Shown: one piece after another, positions 14,539 through 23,521 of the stretch | Position numbering within the stretch: the first letter of the stretch is position 1 | Layout: each line of letters begins with the position of its first letter | Notes under the pieces: generated by a model | Seen by the model: the letters and a program-made list of their open reading frames with translations, nothing else | What the model was told of the DNA's origin: nothing | The model's database searches: none | Position numbers and translations under genes: made by a program | Assembly: GCA_902802355.1 (NCBI GenBank) | Contig: CADCLU010000008.1 | Coordinates: 1 to 48,557, forward strand | DNA from: an uncultured Erysipelotrichaceae bacterium | Lineage (GTDB): Bacteria; Bacillota_I; Bacilli_A; RFN20; CAG-826 | Reading direction: 5' to 3' | DNA: 48,557 bases

Positions 14539-16812
14539 ATGAAAAAAAGTCTTTCACAAGTCTTGATTCTCTCCGCCGCGCTTTTGCTTGCGTCATGCCA
14601 AAAGCCAGGAGACTCCAAGGCACCAGAGAGTGAAACTCCTGCTACTTCGCAGACTGAAACCACTCCTGGCACATCCGAGGCCGGAACCTCGACTCCAGCT
14701 GGCAGCACCTCGACTCCAACTGCGTCTTCTTCCAGACCAGCCGGATCTTCCACCCCAGCTGCCTCTTCCTCAACCCCAGCTGCCTCTTCCTCCGAAGCTG
14801 TCCAGGGCAACGTTGCGTTCACTGGAATCGACATTATCGAGGAAAGCAATAAGGTTACCGCTAAGATCACTGGTACTATCTCTGGCTTCGCAAATGCAGA
14901 CGCCATGAAGATGGCCTTCGGTCTTGTCCAGAGCGAAGCCGCTGAAGGCGCTACTGCCCAATACATCATGGGTAGCGCAACCCCAGCCGATGCTGATTAC
15001 AAGTATGTCCCAACCGTTGACGCTACTGCTGGCACCTTTGAACTCAAGGTCGACCTCAGCACTGTTACTTGGGCAGGCGGAACCTACACCGCCATGTGCG
15101 GTCCAAAAGGCCACTATGCCGCTGTTGGCGGACAACAGGCCGCTGGAATCACCTATGGCACTGGCAAAGTCAATGCTGGCGGATTCAGAATCTCCATCAG
15201 ATCCCATAACGGAACCATTGCTGCTGATGAACTTCCACCAGTCGCGATGACCATTTCCAAAGTCGAACTCGTCGAAGTTGAAGGCGTCAATCACGTCATC
15301 CACACCATCGGTGGCGCTCTTAACACAACCAAGCTTTCCGAAGCTGATTTCCTTGCCAAGCATCCATATGTCCAGTATGAGCACATCAACGATTCCTTTG
15401 GCTCCTGGAAGCAGAACGTCATGGGCAGCTCCACCAAGACCGACTTGGTTACCGTCGCCGTTGAAGAAGGCAACGCCCTCATCAAGGTCGACGTCACCAA
15501 TTTGGCATTAGGCGGATACAACATCAAGATCAACCTCAATGGTGACAGCGATGTTGACACTAAGATGGATATCGCCATCGACGGTACCCCGGTCGTTAAT
15601 GGCACCAAGAAATATCGTCCATATGCCGACAGCAGCAAGACCGCCGAAGCCGATATATATGGTAACTGTGGTCTCTACATCACTCACGAACACAACCTTA
15701 CTGTTGGTGAAAAAGCCGAAGATAGCGCCCTCCGTACCGTTACTTGTGCCGATAGCGACTACACCGGTTATGAACTCCGTGCCGCCGAAGCCACCTCTGG
15801 TCAATTAGCTCCAGCCGAAACTGGCAGTGGTTCCACCGAAAAGAACACCAGATTAGGTAAAGACAACAAGTACGACGATGTTTGGGATATCTCTGGCATC
15901 GCCTCTGGCGAATACGAGGTTTACCTCGAGGCCCGTTGCTCTTCTGGCAACGCCAACTCTGGCTACTGGAATTCTGCTACCGCCATCGCTAAAGGTGACA
16001 GAGCTAGCAACAACGGCAGCACCGCTGAACTTCAGAGTGACTACAAGTACAAAGTCAAGGTTGACGATGGCGCTTATGAGAACCTCGGCAACGACCAGGA
16101 TAACTATGCCGCTACCGGTATTAACGAAACCAGCAAAGCTTGGACCAATAAGGCCTTAGCGACCATCATGATCAATGAAGGTGCCGAAACCTTAACCGTC
16201 CATAACATGAACAACGGCTATGCCATCTGGGTCTACGCTGTCCGCCTTGTCAGAATTGGCAACTACATGCCACCTGCGACCAACATCGTCTTTGATGAGA
16301 ATCACGCTGCTAAGATCGAAGCTGAAGATTACTCAATCAAACACACCATCTTCACCAACACCGGTGAGGAAACGGATTACACCACCAATGGCACTACTTA
16401 TCCAGCCGACCTCAGCGGAAGCCTTGAAGAAGATGCTACCGCATCTGGCGGAAAATACATGCACGCTATCTTCAGAGAAGGCTGGAATAACAGCAAGCGT
16501 TCCAACATGTCTGGTGAGCTCGTTTACAGAGTTAAGTTAGCTGCCGCAACCACAGTCAAGATCAAAGCTAAGATCAAGTCCGATATGGAAACTGAAAAAG
16601 TCTGCTTTGATCTTAAAGTCGACGGCTCTGGCAAAGGCACTCTCAATTCCGCTAACGCTTGGGTCGAGGTTGAGTCCAGTACCATGGAACTCGCCGCTGG
16701 TGTCCACACCATTTCCTTCGTTGGACAACAATTAGGTTCAAGCGAAAGCTATCGCAGCGTCTTAGCTGATATCGACTGCTTCCAGGTCATTGACGCTACT
16801 CCTGCCGCCTAA
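14539..16812 (+). CDS. Large cell-surface lipoprotein with carbohydrate-binding-like modules
   Basis: A 757-residue lipoprotein (lipobox LASC near residue 21). About 75 residues of Thr/Ser/Pro/Ala-rich stalk follow (repeats of STPAASS). Then come beta-rich segments with no catalytic motif recognised. A middle module (about 380-575) contains THEHNLTV, a TCAD segment, and GEYEVYLEARCSSGNAN ending YAVRLVRIG. The C-terminal module begins AAKIEAEDYS and ends LADIDCFQV, the typical frame of a CBM6/CBM35-type carbohydrate-binding module. The likely role is to hold polysaccharide near the cell surface. The start is fixed by AAGGAG and the signal peptide; the frame extends upstream but that part is untranslated leader. 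The middle module recurs in the proteins at 23690 and 27161. Confidence 0.8.
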   Translation: MKKSLSQVLILSAALLLASCQKPGDSKAPESETPATSQTETTPGTSEAGTSTPAGSTSTPTASSSRPAGSSTPAASSSTPAASSSEAVQGNVAFTGIDIIEESNKVTAKITGTISGFANADAMKMAFGLVQSEAAEGATAQYIMGSATPADADYKYVPTVDATAGTFELKVDLSTVTWAGGTYTAMCGPKGHYAAVGGQQAAGITYGTGKVNAGGFRISIRSHNGTIAADELPPVAMTISKVELVEVEGVNHVIHTIGGALNTTKLSEADFLAKHPYVQYEHINDSFGSWKQNVMGSSTKTDLVTVAVEEGNALIKVDVTNLALGGYNIKINLNGDSDVDTKMDIAIDGTPVVNGTKKYRPYADSSKTAEADIYGNCGLYITHEHNLTVGEKAEDSALRTVTCADSDYTGYELRAAEATSGQLAPAETGSGSTEKNTRLGKDNKYDDVWDISGIASGEYEVYLEARCSSGNANSGYWNSATAIAKGDRASNNGSTAELQSDYKYKVKVDDGAYENLGNDQDNYAATGINETSKAWTNKALATIMINEGAETLTVHNMNNGYAIWVYAVRLVRIGNYMPPATNIVFDENHAAKIEAEDYSIKHTIFTNTGEETDYTTNGTTYPADLSGSLEEDATASGGKYMHAIFREGWNNSKRSNMSGELVYRVKLAAATTVKIKAKIKSDMETEKVCFDLKVDGSGKGTLNSANAWVEVESSTMELAAGVHTISFVGQQLGSSESYRSVLADIDCFQVIDATPAA
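14753..14795 (+). repeat. Tandem 21-bp repeat in the stalk of the CBM lipoprotein
   Basis: Two nearly identical in-frame copies of a 21-bp unit (CCCCAGCTGCCTCTTCCTCA plus one base) encode TPAASSS. Such repeats can expand or contract by slippage and change stalk length. Confidence 0.6.
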
Positions 16813-16835
16813 TAATAGGTTCTAACCTAAAAATG

Positions 16836-16866
16836 ACGGACTCTCTTCGGAGGGTCCGTTTTTTTG
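16836..16866 (+). terminator. UUCG-capped terminator of CBM lipoprotein gene
   Basis: ACGGACTCTC and GAGGGTCCGT form a 10-bp stem (one G:U) closed by a TTCG tetraloop, followed by T7. A small dyad TAGGTT/AACCTA (16816-16829) precedes it. Confidence 0.92.
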
Positions 16867-16968
16867 TGCCTTCCTGCGCTTTAATTCGAAAAGACATATA
16901 AAATCCTGACCTAACAGGCAATTCTTCAAAAATAAGGGGGTTCTGCCAGCGATTTTTCTTTAGACATA

Positions 16969-17008
16969 AACAAAAACCACCCTCGTGAAGGAGTTAACGG
17001 GGTGGTTT
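16969..17008 (-). terminator. Terminator of DUF368 gene
   Basis: On the minus strand AAACCACCCC pairs with GGGTGGTTT and TTTTG follows. It lies about 65 bases past the stop of the minus-strand gene ending at 17073. Confidence 0.75.
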
Positions 17009-17072
17009 CTGTGTAAAGCAACAATCATGGAACGACTGTGGTGGCTATCGCTCCATTCACCCTATTAACAGG

Positions 17073-17993
17073 TTAGTTTTCTTTTTTATTGGAGAATTTG
17101 TACAAAATGAATGTGAGGATTGCGCCACCGACAAGGAGACACCCTCCGACGATGTAATCCCATAACGGATGAGTGGCATCCAAATAGACAGGGTAGATGC
17201 TCGAATTCATGAACATGCTGACGAGGGATCCGATGATCAAACCGAAGATGGCGAAGAATGTGGTGGTCCTATGTTTGGCAAGGAGGTACTTCATTCCTTT
17301 GGACGCAACAACAAGTCCGGTGATCGCTCCTAAAAGGATCACAAGGGCGTAGATGATCCCGTTAAGGATATCCCCAGTCATATAGAAGGCATTATCTCCA
17401 ATGAGCTTATTGAGGAGAGGTATATATAAACCCATGACCATTAAGCACATAGAACCAGAAACACCTGGGACAAGACATGCGCCTGCACCTATTGCGCCCG
17501 CTAAGAAGATATATGGATATATCCACCAGGCATGTTCGTCCATGGCCGCACTCAAATCAAGCTTATATAAAGCGGATAATATGCCTAAAAGCGACGCTAC
17601 AGCGAAACAAATGAGCATCGCGCATATATGGAAGATCTTCTCTTTGACGTTGCTTCCTTTATGTAGTTCAACGGCAATCGAAGGGAGTGAGCCGATGATG
17701 AAACCACCGAATAACCCAGTCAAACAGAATGGAGCGACCTCATAGCCTTTCTTAATAGCAAGTAGGGCTAACGCTCCTCCAATCAAATATCCAAGCAAGA
17801 AGGGGAGAAGGCTTAAGAAGTTGGCTTTGAAGTTCTTCTTCAGGTCAGCGATCGAGTTGATGATCCTGTCATAGCACTTCTCGATGATGGCGATCGTTCC
17901 CGCGGATACCCCAGGAACGGCGGCAGACACGCCTAAAGGAAGCCCTTTGAGGGTGTCGATTAAGAAGTTCTTCTTAGTGGACTCGTTCTCCAT
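17073..17993 (-). CDS. DUF368 family membrane protein, PopT-like polyprenyl-phosphate transporter
   Basis: A 306-residue protein with about eight hydrophobic segments. It carries the two hallmark motifs of DUF368: GVSAAVPGVSAGTIAII near residue 20 and CLVPGVSGSMCLMVMGLY near residue 170. Members of this family (PopT) have been shown to return undecaprenyl phosphate across the membrane for reuse in cell-wall and surface-polymer synthesis. Length is normal for the family. It stands alone on the minus strand, between the CBM lipoprotein and the DUF2804 gene. No Shine-Dalgarno is visible; TAATAT lies 7 bases before the ATG, so the mRNA may be leaderless. The transporter role follows from the family, not from local context. 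Confidence 0.85.
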   Translation of the reverse strand: MENESTKKNFLIDTLKGLPLGVSAAVPGVSAGTIAIIEKCYDRIINSIADLKKNFKANFLSLLPFLLGYLIGGALALLAIKKGYEVAPFCLTGLFGGFIIGSLPSIAVELHKGSNVKEKIFHICAMLICFAVASLLGILSALYKLDLSAAMDEHAWWIYPYIFLAGAIGAGACLVPGVSGSMCLMVMGLYIPLLNKLIGDNAFYMTGDILNGIIYALVILLGAITGLVVASKGMKYLLAKHRTTTFFAIFGLIIGSLVSMFMNSSIYPVYLDATHPLWDYIVGGCLLVGGAILTFILYKFSNKKEN

Positions 17994-18086
17994 ATCAGTA
18001 ATATTAATGCAATTCGCCTCAAATGTGTTTGCTTTCTCTAGAACTCCCTTTCAAAAAAAGTAGAATAACAAGTGAGGTCAATAGTT

Positions 18087-19124
18087 ATGGAACAACATCT
18101 TCTTACCGAAGGACCCCTTTTGAATGAAGAAGGGAACCTTAACGAGGCTGGCTACGCTTTAAGTCTCGTCAAAAAATACGACAGAAATCTCATTAAAGCC
18201 GGCAAATCCCGCATAAAAGAGTGGGATTACTATTATGTTGGCAACAAGAAAAGAGGCATCGCCATGACGATCGCCGACAATGGGCTATACGCGATGGCGA
18301 GCGCCACTCTTTTCAACTTTGAGAGGAAAACCTATGTCGAGAAGATGACCCTCAAAGCCTTCACCTTTGGCAAGACCAACCTCCCATCTTCCTCAAAAGA
18401 AGGGGATGTAGTGTTCCAAAACAAGGAAGTGGAGATGAAATTCATCCATGAAGGGGAGACGGTAAGAAGACTCCTTCTTGTCTGGAAGAACTTCTCTGGA
18501 GAGAAAGAGCTTCGCGCCGACATCAAACTCACTGAGACCCTTAATGGCAACTCCCTTGTCATCGCCACCCCATGGCCAAAGAAAAAGCATTTCTATTACA
18601 ACCAGAAGATTAATCTTCTCTCTTCAACGGGATACGCCAAATTGGATGATGATTTCGTCGATCTTAGTCACGATACATATGGCACCCTTGACTGGGGAAG
18701 AGGTGTTTGGACCTATAAGAACACCTGGTATTGGTCGAGCATGAACACCATCCAGGATGGCAAAGAAATCGGCTGGAACCTCGGATATGGCTTTGGCGAC
18801 ACAAGCGCTGCCTCCGAGAACATCCTTTTCTACGATGGCAACATCTATAAGCTCGATGACGTCCGTTTTGACATACCTCTAGATAAGAAAGGCCATGACG
18901 ATTTCATGAAGAGATGGACCTTCAGAAGCGAGAAACGCGACATCAAGATCGAATTCACCCCAATCCTCAACCGTCATAGCGACAGCAACCTCGTCGTTAT
19001 CCGCTCAAACCAGAACCAGGTATTTGGCGTTTTCAATGGCACCATCCGCCTTCCTGACAGCGAAAAGCAGATCGTCATCGAAGATGCGCCTGGCTTTGCT
19101 GAAAAAGTCTATAACCGCTGGTAA
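18087..19124 (+). CDS. DUF2804 family protein
   Basis: A 345-residue cytoplasmic protein with no signal peptide or membrane segment. The N-terminal TEGPLLNEEGNLNEAGYA, followed by RIKEWDYYYVGNKKRG and DWGRGVWTYKNTWYWSS, is the pattern of DUF2804, a beta-rich family of unknown function. The ATG at 18087 was chosen because GTGAGGT lies 6-12 bases upstream; a GTG at 18072 would leave no ribosome binding site. A TAGAAT box about 25 bases upstream may be its -10. It is a single gene, with the tRNA promoter starting just after its stop. No function can be assigned from the neighbours. Confidence 0.8.
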   Translation: MEQHLLTEGPLLNEEGNLNEAGYALSLVKKYDRNLIKAGKSRIKEWDYYYVGNKKRGIAMTIADNGLYAMASATLFNFERKTYVEKMTLKAFTFGKTNLPSSSKEGDVVFQNKEVEMKFIHEGETVRRLLLVWKNFSGEKELRADIKLTETLNGNSLVIATPWPKKKHFYYNQKINLLSSTGYAKLDDDFVDLSHDTYGTLDWGRGVWTYKNTWYWSSMNTIQDGKEIGWNLGYGFGDTSAASENILFYDGNIYKLDDVRFDIPLDKKGHDDFMKRWTFRSEKRDIKIEFTPILNRHSDSNLVVIRSNQNQVFGVFNGTIRLPDSEKQIVIEDAPGFAEKVYNRW

Positions 19125-19129
19125 AATGC

Positions 19130-19158
19130 TTGACCTCCATTTGCTTACCCTTTAATAT
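19130..19158 (+). promoter_or_regulatory. Promoter of initiator tRNA gene
   Basis: TTGACC (5 of 6) and TAATAT (5 of 6) are spaced by exactly 17 bases. They lie about 30 bases upstream of the mature tRNA 5' end. It begins six bases after the DUF2804 stop codon. Confidence 0.75.
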
Positions 19159-19188
19159 ATGGGGGCGCTCAAAAGGCGTACCTATTAT

Positions 19189-19263
19189 CGCGGGGTAGAG
19201 CAGTGGTAGCTCATCAGGCCCATAACCTGGGGGTCGGTGGTTCAAATCCACCCTCCGCAACCA
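19189..19263 (+). tRNA. Initiator tRNA-fMet (CAU) with C33 and AGG/CCU anticodon stem
   Basis: A 75-base cloverleaf with encoded CCA. C1 opposite A72 is unpaired and the D-stem has A11-U24; both are bacterial initiator features. The anticodon loop reads CCCAUAA, so base 33 is C rather than the nearly universal U. The three G:C pairs expected at 29-31/39-41 are only two, because 29-41 is A:U (AGG/CCU). The T-stem GGUGG/CCACC and the acceptor are intact. Its own promoter and terminator flank it. The initiator identity is firm; the C33 is worth confirming against reads. Confidence 0.93.
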
Positions 19264-19272
19264 ATCAATCAG

Positions 19273-19307
19273 AACAGTATCGATACAAATCGGTACTGTT
19301 TTCTTTT
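19273..19307 (+). terminator. Terminator of initiator tRNA
   Basis: ACAGTATCGAT and ATCGGTACTGT form an 11-bp stem (one G:U) with a short loop, followed by TTTCTTTT. It is one of three similar hairpins between here and 21072. Confidence 0.85.
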
Positions 19308-19344
19308 ATGATATTAGAGTCACCGGAAAACAAGGATAAAAGAC

Positions 19345-20271
19345 ATGAAAGTATATTCCAAAATAATCGACACCATCGGAAACACACCTTTGGTGGAGCT
19401 CTCAAATATCGAGAAGAAATATGACCTCAAAGCGAAGATCATCGCCAAAGTGGAACGCTTTAACCCAGGCGGAAGCGTCAAGGACCGTATCGCCAAAGCC
19501 ATGATCGAGAAAGCCGAGAAAGAAGGCCTTATCAATCAGCAAACCGTTCTTATTGAGCCAACTAGCGGAAACACCGGCATCGGTTTGGCTATGGTCGCCG
19601 CCTCCAAAGGGTTAAGAATCATCCTCACCATGCCAGAGACGATGTCTATGGAAAGAAGGAACCTTCTTAAGGCTTATGGCGCGGAACTCGTCTTAACCGA
19701 AGGCGCCAAAGGCATGAAAGGGGCTATCGAGAAAGCGGAATCCCTCGCCAAAGAAATCCCTAACTCATTCATCCCTTCCCAGTTCACCAATATGGCTAAT
19801 CCAAATATCCATTATTTGACCACTGGTCCTGAAATCTATGCGGATTTAGACGGGGAAATTGACTATTTCGTCGCAGGCGTCGGCACCGGTGGCACCCTCT
19901 CTGGCGTTGGCAAATACCTCAAAGAAAAGAACCCAAATATCAAGGCTATTGCCGTTGAGCCAGAGACCTCCCCAGTCCTTTCCAAAGGAACAGCAGGCCC
20001 ACACAAGATCCAAGGCATCGGAGCAGGCTTCGTTCCTGAGACGCTTGATACCTCCGTCTACGATGAGATCATCACCATCGGCAACGAAGAAGCCTTCGAG
20101 ATGGGCAAAGAATCAGCAACGGTGGAAGGCCTACTCGTCGGCATCTCTAGCGGCGCGGCCATAAAAGCTGCCATCAAGCTCGCTCAAAGAGAAGAGAATA
20201 AGGGTAAGACAATCGTCGTCCTTCTCCCTGACACCGGCGAAAGATACCTCTCGACCCCAATGTTCAACTGA
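19345..20271 (+). CDS. cysK: Cysteine synthase (O-acetylserine sulfhydrylase)
   Basis: A 308-residue pyridoxal-phosphate enzyme that makes cysteine from O-acetylserine and sulfide in the cytoplasm. The PLP lysine is Lys46 in [21 protein letters not shown] (71-82) binds the substrate carboxylate, [10 protein letters not shown] holds the PLP phosphate, and a C-terminal GISSGAA carries the Ser that contacts the PLP ring nitrogen. Length is exactly that of the CysK family. The ATG has AAGGAT nine bases upstream. It is a single gene between two look-alike terminators, with no cysE nearby. The TGA at its end falls where CysK proteins normally stop, which shows that UGA means stop in this genome. 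Confidence 0.95.
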   Translation: MKVYSKIIDTIGNTPLVELSNIEKKYDLKAKIIAKVERFNPGGSVKDRIAKAMIEKAEKEGLINQQTVLIEPTSGNTGIGLAMVAASKGLRIILTMPETMSMERRNLLKAYGAELVLTEGAKGMKGAIEKAESLAKEIPNSFIPSQFTNMANPNIHYLTTGPEIYADLDGEIDYFVAGVGTGGTLSGVGKYLKEKNPNIKAIAVEPETSPVLSKGTAGPHKIQGIGAGFVPETLDTSVYDEIITIGNEEAFEMGKESATVEGLLVGISSGAAIKAAIKLAQREENKGKTIVVLLPDTGERYLSTPMFN

Positions 20272-20280
20272 GAAACTCAA

Positions 20281-20308
20281 ACAGCATCGAACAATCGGTG
20301 CTGTTTTT
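20281..20308 (+). terminator. Terminator of cysK
   Basis: ACAGCATCGA and TCGGTGCTGT form a 10-bp stem (one G:U) around ACAA, followed by T5. Nearly identical to the hairpin at 21044. Confidence 0.9.
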
Positions 20309-20366
20309 ATTTAGACCATAAATGTAAAAGATGGGTTATAATTAAGACGAAAAGAAGGAAATAGTT

Positions 20367-21035
20367 ATGACCAAGTCAAAGAAGCTTTTATCGTCTTTAT
20401 TCTTCGCCACCCTTTTCGCCGCGACAGGATGCGTCACAAGCGCGCCTAAAGAAACATCGGAAGACCCTGATATCTATAAGGTCAACGAGGCAGAGTGGAA
20501 TGCGGCCATCTCTTTCAATAACATCACCCATTATCGTTTCCGCCGTGTCCAAAACGGCACAACGGACAATGTTCAGGTCAACGCTGAGAGAAAGATCATC
20601 TATAGCGAGCAATCGGAATACTGCAATACCTGGTATGTCAGGGAAGGCGGATATACTTACATGTATGACTGGATCCCTAGTGAGAACATCTATTACAAAT
20701 ACAAGGTAGGGGAATATAACGAGTACGATGGCTACGCATTGAACCTGGTTCCGTTCTACACGAAAGGCTTCAAATACGGGGACTTCACCTACCAAGAGGA
20801 CAGCAAGGCCTATTATCAGCTACTTCCAGAAGATACGAGCGTCAATGCCACCATCTTCAAAAGGGCGTATTACTATTTCAAATACCAAAATCTCATCAAA
20901 GTGGAGTACTTCGTCTGGGAAGATGAACCAGATGGACGTGACCTATACATCACGGTCGATTATTCGAATCCCGAGGATATAAACCTCCATGGCATCCAAT
21001 ACTTAGACAAAGGCGACATCAACGACAACATGTAA
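20367..21035 (+). CDS. Hypothetical lipoprotein, 222 residues
   Basis: The N-terminus (KKLLSSLFFATLFAATGC) is a signal peptide ending in ATGC, a weaker lipobox than its neighbours because Leu is missing at -3. The rest is Tyr- and Asp-rich (ITHYRFRRVQNG, EYNEYDGYALNLVPFY, YYYFKYQNLIKVEYF), which suggests a compact beta-sheet protein with paired strands. No family was recognised. AGAAGGAA lies about 8 bases before the ATG, and a TATAAT box at 20337 is a probable -10. It is a single gene with its own terminator. Likely exported; function unknown. Confidence 0.75.
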   Translation: MTKSKKLLSSLFFATLFAATGCVTSAPKETSEDPDIYKVNEAEWNAAISFNNITHYRFRRVQNGTTDNVQVNAERKIIYSEQSEYCNTWYVREGGYTYMYDWIPSENIYYKYKVGEYNEYDGYALNLVPFYTKGFKYGDFTYQEDSKAYYQLLPEDTSVNATIFKRAYYYFKYQNLIKVEYFVWEDEPDGRDLYITVDYSNPEDINLHGIQYLDKGDINDNM

Positions 21036-21043
21036 ACAAAAAT

Positions 21044-21072
21044 ACAGCATCGAATAATCGGTGCTGTTTTTT
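21044..21072 (+). terminator. Terminator after the 222-residue lipoprotein gene
   Basis: ACAGCATCGA and TCGGTGCTGT (one G:U) around ATAA, followed by T6. It differs from the cysK terminator in only one stem-loop base. Confidence 0.9.
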
Positions 21073-21130
21073 ATATGCACGTATTTGCCATCTTTACGAA
21101 AATATTGGATATCAGTAGCATAGTATTGAT

Positions 21131-22858
21131 ATGAGAAACGCCAAAATAAAGAGAATTGATAGGCTATTCGCCTTCTTGGCCCTCGCCTGCCTTCCTCTGG
21201 CCGGCTGCCAAAAAGGGGACGAATTCTCTAGCGATTCAGCTTCTCTTTCAACGAGCGCAGATGGATCACAAGAAACGTCCTCCGTTTCTAGTCCAACAGC
21301 CGATGGGTTCGTCATCGGAATCAACGAAGATGGCGGATTAAGAATCGACGGCTACAAAGGGAAGAAGATAAACGTCATCATTCCAAACTCGATTGAAGGC
21401 ATTGAAGTAGTTACCATCGGGGCATATGCTTTCGCCGAGAATGACACGATACGCTCGGTTACTATCCCTAGCAGCATCGTAACCATCCGTGAATCAGCCT
21501 TTATGCACTGCAAATCCCTAACTACGGTTACTTTCTCAGAAGGCTCATCGCTTACGACCATTGAGAGGGCCGCTTTCCGTGATTGCACATTATTAACAAC
21601 GATCAAACTTCCATACGGCACCAAGAAAATCGGAGAGAGTGCGTTCTATAACTGTTCTTCCTTGGCTTCTTTTGTCATCCCAAACAGTGTGACTGGCATT
21701 TATACATCAGCTTTTGAGCGTTGCCGCTCTTTAACAGAGATCCAAATCCCTGGTGGTGTGGACGTCATCCCAACATCGTGTTTTGCCAGTTGCTTTTCGC
21801 TTTCGCGTGTTGACCTAAACAAGGTAACCTTGATCCACCACCACGCATTCGAGTACTGCAGTTCCCTCACAAAAATCGATATCCCTCAAAGCGTTTATAG
21901 TATCGGTAGCGAGGCTTTTGCCTTCTCCGCCTTAAAATCAATCGATATCCCCGATAGCGTGACGCTTATTGGCAATGGGGCTTTCGCCAACTGCACTTCC
22001 CTAGAATCCGTCGACTATTCTAGTGGTTTGACGCAAGTGGAAACGAGTCTCTTTAATTACTGCACGGCTCTCAAATCGTTTGTTATCCCTGAAGGCGTAA
22101 CAACCGTTCAAAATAATGCCTTCCGCGACTGTCATTCATTAGCTAGCGTAACTTTCCCGAATTCTTTGGTAGAGATCCACACCCAAGCTTTCCAAGATTG
22201 CGATTCCTTAACCTCGATCAGCATCCCTGGAGATTTCAGATACATCTATTACTACGCTTTCTGTGGGTGTTCTTCATTGGTTTCGATCGATATTCCTAAT
22301 GCCACGAGGCCTGTTATTTACGAACACGCATTCGATGGTTGCTCTTCTTTGACTATGATCAACATTCCGTCTTTAAAGGATGCTGATGACTGGGTTTTCG
22401 CCAACTGCACTTCCTTAACTTCGGTAGTGTTCTCTGACACGTCGATTCCTGGCCACGCTTTCGATGGCTGCACGTCTCTCGCTTCGGTCGCTCTTCCTGT
22501 GGGTACAACCTACATTGGCTCTTATGCTTTCAGTGGCTGCGTCGCTCTGACTTCGCTCGAAATCCCTAGCCCTAGCCGTATTGGCTATGTTAGCGAAGGC
22601 GTTTTCAAAGGCTGCGTCACGCTCACTTGGGTCAAGCTTCCTAAAACCGTCAAATACATCGAATCTTTTGCTTTCGATGGCTGTTCGTCTTTTGCCTCCT
22701 TGTTCTTTGATGGAACAAGCGAAGATTGGGAGAATGTCACCATTCACGAAAATAACGATGGCCTTTCGAATGCGACCATTTATTTCTTTAGCGAGACCGA
22801 GCCTTCCGAACCTGGCAATTACTGGCACTACGTCGAAGGCGTGCCTACACGTTGGTAA
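21131..22858 (+). CDS. BspA-like leucine-rich repeat (LRR_5) lipoprotein
   Basis: A 575-residue lipoprotein (lipobox LAGC near residue 26) with a Ser/Thr-rich stalk of about 30 residues. It then has about 18 tandem LRR_5 units of 22-23 residues with the pattern IPxSVxxIGxxAFxxCxSLxxV. The last unit merges into a DGTSEDWENVTIH tail. LRR_5 proteins are surface adhesins or ligand-binding proteins common in gut and oral bacteria; a fixed Cys in each unit (AFxxC) is typical. There is no Shine-Dalgarno; TAGTAT (or CATAGT) lies 4-6 bases before the ATG, so translation may be leaderless. Codon use is less C-ending than in the GH3 and CBM genes. The next gene starts 26 bases downstream. Confidence 0.9.
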   Translation: MRNAKIKRIDRLFAFLALACLPLAGCQKGDEFSSDSASLSTSADGSQETSSVSSPTADGFVIGINEDGGLRIDGYKGKKINVIIPNSIEGIEVVTIGAYAFAENDTIRSVTIPSSIVTIRESAFMHCKSLTTVTFSEGSSLTTIERAAFRDCTLLTTIKLPYGTKKIGESAFYNCSSLASFVIPNSVTGIYTSAFERCRSLTEIQIPGGVDVIPTSCFASCFSLSRVDLNKVTLIHHHAFEYCSSLTKIDIPQSVYSIGSEAFAFSALKSIDIPDSVTLIGNGAFANCTSLESVDYSSGLTQVETSLFNYCTALKSFVIPEGVTTVQNNAFRDCHSLASVTFPNSLVEIHTQAFQDCDSLTSISIPGDFRYIYYYAFCGCSSLVSIDIPNATRPVIYEHAFDGCSSLTMINIPSLKDADDWVFANCTSLTSVVFSDTSIPGHAFDGCTSLASVALPVGTTYIGSYAFSGCVALTSLEIPSPSRIGYVSEGVFKGCVTLTWVKLPKTVKYIESFAFDGCSSFASLFFDGTSEDWENVTIHENNDGLSNATIYFFSETEPSEPGNYWHYVEGVPTRW

Positions 22859-22884
22859 GCCTTTTGTGAAGCGTAAGCCACGTC

Positions 22885-23409
22885 ATGAAAAACCAAAAAC
22901 CAAAATCTGAATCCAGAGTTATAGCAAATATCTGCCTAATCTCAGTGTTTGTTTTAATCGCGGTGGCGGTCGTTTTCGATCTCATCATCTTCTCAAACGT
23001 CGTTTTGCAGTTTGTCGCGGCCCTAATCTTGCCTTGCATCGCTTTCGTGATCCTTTTTGCCGCCATGATCGCCTCATTTATCTTCATCTTCGGTATCTTT
23101 TTGGTTGAGCAATATGGCTTCTGGCCTTTGACATTATCCGTGCAGTTCTTTGATGAAATCATTGGGGACATTGAAATCACGGCTTCTCAAGTTGAGGCAT
23201 TCAGGACCCTCAGAATCGTTTTGATTGTCCTTTGCATTGTCATATTCGTTCTCTCGATTGTCGGAGCGACCCTTGCCAAAACCGACAAAGAGGAGGGGAA
23301 CGACGCCGCATATCGCTCATCAAAGGGGAAATGCAAAGCCGCTAGGGTTTTCTCCATCCTTGGAATCCTTGTTTCAGTAGGCGCTTTAGCCATAACTTCC
23401 GCCATTTAG
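22885..23409 (+). CDS. Small multi-pass membrane protein
   Basis: A 174-residue protein with hydrophobic segments near residues 13-34, 36-70, 108-129 and 154-172, and charged loops (FFDEIIGDIEITASQVEAF, KTDKEEGNDAAYRSSKGK). No family was recognised. No ribosome binding site precedes the ATG, and the gap to the LRR gene is 26 bases, so it may be translated from the same transcript. Location is the cytoplasmic membrane; function unknown. A terminator follows at 23445. Confidence 0.65.
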   Translation: MKNQKPKSESRVIANICLISVFVLIAVAVVFDLIIFSNVVLQFVAALILPCIAFVILFAAMIASFIFIFGIFLVEQYGFWPLTLSVQFFDEIIGDIEITASQVEAFRTLRIVLIVLCIVIFVLSIVGATLAKTDKEEGNDAAYRSSKGKCKAARVFSILGILVSVGALAITSAI

Positions 23410-23444
23410 AACGATAATAATTCGCAAAATGCGCACTTATAATT

Positions 23445-23471
23445 AAAGACTTACAAAGTAAGTCTTTTTAT
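23445..23471 (+). terminator. Terminator after small membrane protein gene
   Basis: AAAGACTTAC and GTAAGTCTTT form a perfect 10-bp stem around AAA, followed by T-rich sequence. Confidence 0.9.
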
Positions 23472-23521
23472 ATAGCAAAATCAAAAGAAACACCATGATT
23501 GTAACGCAAGTTTGTCATGCA

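Noticed and set aside
17028-17069. 13-codon frame ATGGAACGACTG... upstream of the DUF368 stop
   Set aside because: No ribosome binding site or promoter; it lies in the 3' trailer of the minus-strand gene.
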